A DNA stretch of 64,000 nucleotides from Chryseobacterium sp. Leaf405. GTDB lineage: Bacteria > Bacteroidota > Bacteroidia > Flavobacteriales > Weeksellaceae. The position numbers were made by a program, and so were the translations under genes. The notes beneath the pieces were generated by a model. The model had not been told where the DNA came from and made no database searches. It saw nothing but the letters and a program-made list of their open reading frames with translations. Location: the NCBI RefSeq assembly GCF_001425355.1, contig NZ_LMQN01000012.1:130589-194588 (forward strand), read 5' to 3'. Positions 58,775 to 64,000 of the stretch are shown in pieces. How positions within the stretch are numbered: the first letter of the stretch is position 1; every line of letters starts with the position of its first letter.

Positions 58775-60277
58775 ATGCCACACCTTATAAGCAGAACACC
58801 AAAACCAAAATACGACGTCGTGTTAATTGGAGGTGGGATAATGAGTGCAACATTAGCAACATTACTTCATGAATTTGATCCTAATCTTGAAATTGCTATT
58901 TTTGAAAGATTGGGAAGGTTTGCCAAAGAAAGTACAGCAGCCTGGAATAATGCAGGAACAGGTCACTCAGCATTTTGTGAGCTTAATTATACTCCTGAAA
59001 AACCGGATGGAACCATCGAGATTTCCAAAGCGGAAAGCATCGCCGAACAGTTTGAAATTTCAAAGCAATTCTGGTCATATTTAGTTGCCAAAGGATATAT
59101 TAAAGAACCTAAAGATTTTATTAATTCGTGTCCGCACATGAGTTTGGTTTTCGGTGAAAAAGATGCTGAATATCTTAAAAAACGTCATGATAAAATGTCA
59201 GAATCTGCTCTATTTAAAGGAATGGAATTCTCAACTGATCATGATAAACTGAAAGAATGGATTCCATTGGTGATGAGCAAAAGAAACCAATCGGAAGTAA
59301 TGGCAGCGACTAAAATGGATTTGGGAACCGACGTAAATTTCGGAACGCTGACAAGAAAAATGGGGAGACATTTGCTGGAAGATTCCAATGTTGAGGTTTT
59401 CTTGTATCATGAGGTAAAAGATGTCGATCCAAAACAAAACGGAACGTGGGGAATGAAAGTGAAAGACAGAATAAACAATCATAAACAGGAAGTTGAAGCA
59501 GATTTTGTATTCATCGGAGCCGGTGGTTACGCATTGCAATTGCTTGAAAGTTCGGACATCAAAGAAAGTGAAGGCTACGGAGGTTTTCCAGTTTCCGGGC
59601 AATGGCTGGTAACTCACAATCAGGAATTGGTGGCAAAGCATCAGGCAAAAGTGTATACACAGGCAACTGTTGATGCTCCGCCAATGTCTGTCCCTCACTT
59701 AGATTTAAGAATTATTGATGGTGAAAAGGCTCTTCTTTTCGGACCTTTTGCAGGATTTTCAACTAAATTTTTAAAAGAGGGCAGTTACCTGGATTTACCT
59801 GAAAGCGTGAATACAAAAAACTTAAGATCCCTTGTGGGAGCATGGTGGCATAATCTTCCTTTAACGAAATATCTGATTCAGCAAGTTGCCATGACAAAAG
59901 CTCAGAGAATTCAGCATTTAAGAGAATTTATTAAAGATGCAAAAGAAGAAGACTGGGAATTGAAAATTGCCGGACAAAGAGTTCAGGTCATTAAAAAAGA
60001 TGAAAAAACCGGTGGGAAATTAGAATTCGGAACCGAGGTTGTAGTGAATAAATCAGGTACCATTGCCTCATTATTAGGGGCCTCTCCAGGAGCATCAACA
60101 GCAGTTTATGCGATGCTGAATGTGCTTGAGAAATGCTTCCCAGAAAAGCTTCACGGAGAATGGAATGAAAAACTATTGGAAATGATTCCTTCTTACGGTC
60201 AGAAATTAGCAGAGAATCCTGAACTTACCGAAAAAGTAAGAAATTACTCGAAAGAAAAATTAGAACTTGAATATTAA
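58775..60277 (+). CDS. mqo: Malate:quinone oxidoreductase
   Basis: A 500-residue FAD-dependent, membrane-associated enzyme that oxidises malate to oxaloacetate and passes electrons to the quinone pool. The FAD motif is VVLIGGGIMSATLATLL. Family segments WNNAGTGHSAFCELNYTP, GFPVSGQWLVTHN, FGPFAGFSTKFLKEGS, and LLGASPGASTAVYAML are present. The length is normal. It stands alone, with 220 bases of empty AT-rich sequence before it. Confidence 0.95.
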   Translation: MPHLISRTPKPKYDVVLIGGGIMSATLATLLHEFDPNLEIAIFERLGRFAKESTAAWNNAGTGHSAFCELNYTPEKPDGTIEISKAESIAEQFEISKQFWSYLVAKGYIKEPKDFINSCPHMSLVFGEKDAEYLKKRHDKMSESALFKGMEFSTDHDKLKEWIPLVMSKRNQSEVMAATKMDLGTDVNFGTLTRKMGRHLLEDSNVEVFLYHEVKDVDPKQNGTWGMKVKDRINNHKQEVEADFVFIGAGGYALQLLESSDIKESEGYGGFPVSGQWLVTHNQELVAKHQAKVYTQATVDAPPMSVPHLDLRIIDGEKALLFGPFAGFSTKFLKEGSYLDLPESVNTKNLRSLVGAWWHNLPLTKYLIQQVAMTKAQRIQHLREFIKDAKEEDWELKIAGQRVQVIKKDEKTGGKLEFGTEVVVNKSGTIASLLGASPGASTAVYAMLNVLEKCFPEKLHGEWNEKLLEMIPSYGQKLAENPELTEKVRNYSKEKLELEY

Positions 60278-60343
60278 AAAGTGAATGGTAAATGGTCAAT
60301 TGTGAATTTAAAAAATTGACCATTCACTATTGACCATAAAATT

Positions 60344-60745
60344 ATGTCTGAAACACTCGTAAAACCAATCATTGTAAAAGAACTTCTGGAATCTCTTCAG
60401 GCGAAAGTGCAGGAAGAGCAGCAAGTCATTGTGCATTGTTGTTTTCCCGCATCACCATTTTTAGGAAATCTGATCAGAATCTGGAATTCAACCTACCTTA
60501 TTGATAATCAGTCTGATCATGAAAGTAAATTAATTCATGCAGAGAATATCACTATTTATCCCAATTGGACACCTGTTCCTTTTATGAGAGATTTCTGGTT
60601 TACATTGGTTTTTTCCGGACTTCCAAAAGATTGTAAAAGTTTTGATTTAAAAGAAGTCATTCCCGAAGAAGGCGGTTTTTTTGTGGAATCTATTAAAAGA
60701 AACTCCTCGGACGTTTATCGTGTGAAAATTTCTGAATCTTTTTAA
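60344..60745 (+). CDS. Hypothetical protein, 133 residues
   Basis: Not recognised as a named family. It is a compact alpha/beta protein with VIVHCCFPASPFLGNLIRIWNSTYLIDNQSDHESKLIHAENITIYPNW and FMRDFWFTLVFSGLPKDCKSFDLKEVIPE. Two adjacent Cys and two His might form a site. No signal peptide. An inverted repeat (GGTCAATT/AATTGACC) lies just before it. It is spaced 15 bases from the DUF1684 gene, so the two are probably co-transcribed. Confidence 0.7.
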   Translation: MSETLVKPIIVKELLESLQAKVQEEQQVIVHCCFPASPFLGNLIRIWNSTYLIDNQSDHESKLIHAENITIYPNWTPVPFMRDFWFTLVFSGLPKDCKSFDLKEVIPEEGGFFVESIKRNSSDVYRVKISESF

Positions 60746-60760
60746 TTTATTTAAAAATCA

Positions 60761-61375
60761 ATGAAAAAATATATATTGATATTCTTACTTCTTCCTTTGT
60801 TTATCTTTTCCCAAAAAGATTCTAAAGAAGATTTTGAAGTTAAAAAATTTCAGAAAGAACTGAATGAAGAATATTTAAATCCTAAAGAAACGCCTTTGCG
60901 TGGAGATAATTTCACGAATTTTAAAGCGCACCCTTTCTTTCCGATTGATTCAAAATACAGAGTGACGGCAAAGTTTGCAAAAACTGAAAATGCGGAACCG
61001 TTCGAATTACCCACATCTTCAGGAAAAACAAAATCGTACAGAGAATATGGTAAAGCAACGTTTGAATTAGACGGAAAATCTTACACTTTAACATTGTATC
61101 AAAGTTTAGCTTTAATTAAACAGAAGAAATATAAAGATTATTTATTCCTGCCTTTCCGTGATGCTACGAATGAAAAAGAAACCTACGGCGGCGGAAAATA
61201 TATGGATTTAACAATTCCCAAAGGAAATACAATTGTTTTGGATTTCAACAAATCTTATCAGCCTTACTGCGCATACAATGCATACGATTACAACTGCCCG
61301 ATTGTTCCTGAGGAAAATAAATTGCCGGTAGAAATTCGTGCGGGAGTGATGTATGAAGATATCTATCATCATTAA
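60761..61375 (+). CDS. DUF1684-family exported protein
   Basis: A 204-residue protein with a signal peptide (KKYILIFLLLPLFIFSQ). A DUF1684 domain follows, with SREYGKA-like KSYREYGKATFELDGKSYTLTLYQ, YLFLPFRDATNEKETYGGGKYMDL, LDFNKSYQPYCAYNAYDYNCPIVPEENKLPVEIRAG. The Cys-containing PYCAYN..YNCP motif is the family signature. Members are secreted or periplasmic with unknown function. The next gene begins 4 bases after its stop. Confidence 0.88.
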   Translation: MKKYILIFLLLPLFIFSQKDSKEDFEVKKFQKELNEEYLNPKETPLRGDNFTNFKAHPFFPIDSKYRVTAKFAKTENAEPFELPTSSGKTKSYREYGKATFELDGKSYTLTLYQSLALIKQKKYKDYLFLPFRDATNEKETYGGGKYMDLTIPKGNTIVLDFNKSYQPYCAYNAYDYNCPIVPEENKLPVEIRAGVMYEDIYHH

Positions 61376-61378
61376 TGT

Positions 61379-61852
61379 ATGGTTAGCTTACGATTTTTCA
61401 ATCAAGAGGATTTTCCTGATTTAAATTATCCACTGACCGAACTTCAGTTGGAATATACTTCATCCGCCGAATTTGCATTAAAAAGAATTGCAGAAAGAAA
61501 CACCGATTTAGAATTTCCTGTCACCATTTTCAAAAATAAAAAACCTGTAGGCTTTTTCACCTTAGATTTTGGTGAAGATAAATTGGATATAACTGATAAT
61601 CAAAATTCAACATTGTTACGATCATTATCCATCAATCCTGAATTACAGGGACAAGGAATCGGAAAAGTTGCCATGCTTAAAATCGACGATTTTATTAAAG
61701 AAAATTTCAAAGACTGTAAAGAAATTGTTTTAGCTGTAAATCAAAACAATATTTCTGCTTACGAATTATATCTAAAAGTCGGTTATCAATATGACGGAAA
61801 AAACCGAATGGGCAGGAGCGGAATGCAATATTTAATGTACAAAAAACTTTAA
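61379..61852 (+). CDS. GNAT-family N-acetyltransferase
   Basis: A 157-residue Gcn5-type acetyltransferase. Motif A is LRSLSINPELQGQGIGKVAML (the Q/RxxGxG/A pyrophosphate loop). LAVNQNNISAYELYLKVGYQYDG is the conserved C-terminal alpha4/beta6-7 region. VGFFTLDFG gives strand 4. The substrate is not evident. It is translationally close to DUF1684 (4-base gap). Confidence 0.9.
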   Translation: MVSLRFFNQEDFPDLNYPLTELQLEYTSSAEFALKRIAERNTDLEFPVTIFKNKKPVGFFTLDFGEDKLDITDNQNSTLLRSLSINPELQGQGIGKVAMLKIDDFIKENFKDCKEIVLAVNQNNISAYELYLKVGYQYDGKNRMGRSGMQYLMYKKL

Positions 61853-61926
61853 GAAATTTTTAATTCAAAATTTTCATGTTTGGCGTGATACTTTCAACTA
61901 AATTTGAGTAACATCAAATAATAAAT

Positions 61927-62736
61927 ATGGAAATATCACTTCGCAATCAGGTTGCCGTGGTCACAGGAGCATCCAGCGGCATTGGTTCAGGAATCGCAAA
62001 ATCGTTGGCTTCAGCAGGGGCAACAATCATTGTCAATCATTCTTCTGAAAGATCTACCGACGAAGCAAAAGCTGTTTTAAAAGAAATTACCGATGCCGGC
62101 GGAAACGGAATTACCTATCAATGTGATGTTTCCAAAGAAGACCAGGTCGTAAAAATGTTTCAGGATGTAGTATCACAATTTGGGACGGTAGATATTCTCA
62201 TCAATAATGCAGGCGTTCAGAAAGATGCAAAATTTACAGAAATGACACTTGATCAATGGAATACTGTCATCGGAATCAATTTGACGGGTCAGTTTCTGTG
62301 CGCAAGAGAAGCCATCAAAGAATTTCTTCGCCGTGGTATCGATACTTCTCGTTCCGTCGCTTGCGGAAAAATCATTCATATCAGTTCAGTTCACGAAATT
62401 ATTCCGTGGGCGGGTCATGCCAATTATGCTTCGAGCAAAGGAGCGATCAGAATGTTGATGCAGACCTTGGCTCAGGAATATGGTGCAGATAAAATTAGAA
62501 TCAATTCTATCTGTCCGGGAGCTATTCAAACGCCTATTAATAAAGATGCCTGGAGTACTCCGGAAGCTTTAAACTCATTATTAAACTTAATTCCTTACAA
62601 CAGAATCGGGCAGCCGCAGGATATTGGAAATCTGGCAGCTTTTATTGCCAGTGATCTTGCAGATTACATTACCGGAACGAGTATTTTCGTAGATGGTGGA
62701 ATGACAACTTTTGAAAGTTTTTCAACGGGTGGATAA
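61927..62736 (+). CDS. SDR-family oxidoreductase, probably glucose 1-dehydrogenase type
   Basis: A 269-residue classical SDR. NAD(P) motif TGASSGIGSGIAKSL, NNAG in DILINNAGVQ, catalytic Ser in IIHISSVHE, YASSK (Tyr/Lys), and a C-terminal YITGTSIFVDGG. The overall pattern resembles Bacillus-type glucose 1-dehydrogenases. The next gene is an MGH1-like glucosidase, so oxidation of the released sugar would make biochemical sense (inference). Confidence 0.87.
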   Translation: MEISLRNQVAVVTGASSGIGSGIAKSLASAGATIIVNHSSERSTDEAKAVLKEITDAGGNGITYQCDVSKEDQVVKMFQDVVSQFGTVDILINNAGVQKDAKFTEMTLDQWNTVIGINLTGQFLCAREAIKEFLRRGIDTSRSVACGKIIHISSVHEIIPWAGHANYASSKGAIRMLMQTLAQEYGADKIRINSICPGAIQTPINKDAWSTPEALNSLLNLIPYNRIGQPQDIGNLAAFIASDLADYITGTSIFVDGGMTTFESFSTGG

Positions 62737-62741
62737 CTTTT

Positions 62742-62840
62742 TGGCGCACATTTCCGGCTTTCACTACTCGCTTTTTTGTACTTTGGCTTTTCCCTCGGCT
62801 TACAAAAAGAGCTCAGACAGGCCGTTCAATCCGGGGCGCA
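62742..62840. repeat. Dispersed intergenic element, copy 2
   Basis: It shares TTTCCGGCTTTC-type and CAATCCGGGGC blocks, in the same order, with the element at 37952-38041. No ORF of substance overlaps it. Confidence 0.6.
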
Positions 62841-62887
62841 GTCAGTCGTAATTTCAACAGCAATTTTTTTATTAAATTTTATTCAAA

Positions 62888-64000
62888 ATGAATTCCGAAA
62901 AAGAAAGACTATCCGATGTTACCTGGAAAAAATGGGGACCTTACGTCAGCAACCGTGAATGGGGCGTTGTACGTGAAGATTACAGCGCAGATGGCGATGC
63001 GTGGAATTACACCAATCACGATATTGCCGAAGCAAAAACCTACCGCTGGGGCGAAGAAGGAATTTGCGGAATTTGTGATGATCTCCAAAAGCTGGTTGTT
63101 TCCGTAGGATTTTGGAATAAAAAGGATAAAATGGTGAAAGAGCGGTTCTTTGGTTTGTCAAACGAACAGGGAAATCATGGTGAAGATGTAAAAGAATATT
63201 TTTATTATTTGGATTCTACACCGACGCATTCTTACATGAAGATGCTGTACAAATATCCTCAAAATACCTTTCCTTATGATGATCTGATTACAAAAAATGC
63301 ACAGAGAAGCAAACAGGAAACGGAATACGAACTAATCGACACCGGAATTTTTGATAAAAATGAATACTTCGATATTTTTATTGAATATGCTAAAGAAAGT
63401 CAAAGTGATATTTTAGTCAAACTGACGATCGTCAACAAATCTGAGAATGCAGCTCCGTTACTTATTTTGCCGACAATTTGGTTCAGAAATACTTGGAGTT
63501 GGGGTTATGATAATTACAAACCACAAATGAATTCCGAGGATGGGAATTCTATAAAGATCAACCATAAAGATTTACAGGTAAAAAATATGTATGCAAAACA
63601 ATCTGAAAAAGTTCTGTTTTGCGACAATGAAACTAATAACGAAAGACTTTATCAATCTTCAAACAAATCAAAATATACCAAAGACGGAATCAATGATTTT
63701 GTCATTAACGGAAATTCGCAATCAGTCAATTCCAGAAACATAGGAACAAAAGCATCATTTTTAATTGATGAAAATTTTCAGCCAAAAGAAACAAAAACTT
63801 TTGAATTCAGGATTTCAGATAAAGACTTAAATCAACCTTTTAAAGATTTCGACGAAATTCTTACAGCGAGACAAAATGATGCAGAAGAATTTTATGAAGA
63901 AATTCAGGACGGAATAACTACGGATGATGAAAAACTGGTTCAGCGACAGGCTTTTGCAGGAATGCTCTGGAACAAAATGTTTTATCATTACAACGTTGAA
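62888..64000 (+). CDS. MGH1-like glycoside hydrolase/glucosidase, N-terminal part (cut by window end)
   Basis: An open frame from ATG 62888 to the window end, at least 371 codons. The N-terminus WKKWGPYVSNREWGVVREDYSADGDAWNYTNHDIAEAKTYRWGEEGI, with later GNHGEDVKEYFYYLDSTPTHSYMKMLYKYPQ, matches the mannosylglycerate-hydrolase (MGH1)-like/GH63-type glucosidase family. The catalytic (alpha/alpha)6 part starts near the window end (LVQRQAFAGMLWNKMFYHYNVE). No signal peptide, so it acts in the cytoplasm. It is found next to an SDR sugar dehydrogenase. Confidence 0.87.
   Translation, partial: MNSEKERLSDVTWKKWGPYVSNREWGVVREDYSADGDAWNYTNHDIAEAKTYRWGEEGICGICDDLQKLVVSVGFWNKKDKMVKERFFGLSNEQGNHGEDVKEYFYYLDSTPTHSYMKMLYKYPQNTFPYDDLITKNAQRSKQETEYELIDTGIFDKNEYFDIFIEYAKESQSDILVKLTIVNKSENAAPLLILPTIWFRNTWSWGYDNYKPQMNSEDGNSIKINHKDLQVKNMYAKQSEKVLFCDNETNNERLYQSSNKSKYTKDGINDFVINGNSQSVNSRNIGTKASFLIDENFQPKETKTFEFRISDKDLNQPFKDFDEILTARQNDAEEFYEEIQDGITTDDEKLVQRQAFAGMLWNKMFYHYNVE

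Overview
The window looks like a chromosome segment of a Flavobacteriia bacterium (Bacteroidetes), most likely Chryseobacterium or a close relative. The evidence is low GC, Bacteroidetes -7 promoter boxes (TAnnTTTG, often TATCTTTG) placed just before many genes, a protein with a type IX secretion C-terminal sorting domain, and close family resemblance of most proteins. No rRNA, CRISPR array, prophage or complete insertion sequence was seen.

Layout. (1) 1-7148: hexuronate catabolism on the + strand (uxaC end, kdgK, eda, exuT-type MFS, uxaB, uxaA), closed by a terminator. (2) 7171-11817: an orphan ParA-type ATPase between palindromic repeats, a decayed array of 21-bp repeats, and small accessory genes including an SDR/HxlR divergent pair. 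(3) 11840-16031: D-xylose genes on the - strand (xylA, sugar porter, LacI-type regulator; no xylulokinase here). (4) 16495-19826: a DUF434 protein, two unknown genes, tatD and deoD. (5) 19975-27490: a six-gene overlapping operon matching the MoxR-vWA-beta-propeller (bpX) ternary systems described by the Aravind group.

(6) 27600-40460 is the most remarkable part. A 1.3-kb array of tRNA genes and tRNA-like sequences, with three copies of a stem-loop RNA, precedes a set of RNA-handling genes: YkuK-type RNase H fold, R2K ATP-grasp, cyclic-phosphate-processing receiver domain, DUF5565-type RNA ligase, metallo-beta-lactamase-fold hydrolase, metallophosphoesterase and two DEDDh exonucleases. Next comes a Ro60/TROVE-vWA gene and then eight Y-RNA-like ncRNAs between 38513 and 39535. 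All eight have pairing ends, and all eight show a TGYCGT/TTRC covariation. At least three carry a circularly permuted tRNA-like module (T arm, capped acceptor stem, D arm), as in YrlA RNAs. A pair of HTH genes closes the block. TGCGTA/TACGCA motifs recur before the Ro gene, the Y-RNA array, the HTH pair and the gene at 17963. This suggests one regulated RNA-surveillance and repair island.

(7) 40836-46000: SulP transporter, an EF-G paralogue interrupted by one in-frame TAA codon, and a secreted LamG protein. (8) 46237-52210: a tellurite-resistance-type (Ter) stress cluster (HAD, PRTase, two TerD, TelA, TerC). (9) 52305-64000: mostly housekeeping and metabolism (catalase-like protein, FKBP, a lipoprotein, Rrf2 regulator with two matching operators and its target, M23 peptidase, gpsA, mqo, DUF1684, GNAT, SDR), ending in a truncated MGH1-like glucosidase.

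All calls rest on reading the sequence and on recall of protein families; no database search was run.
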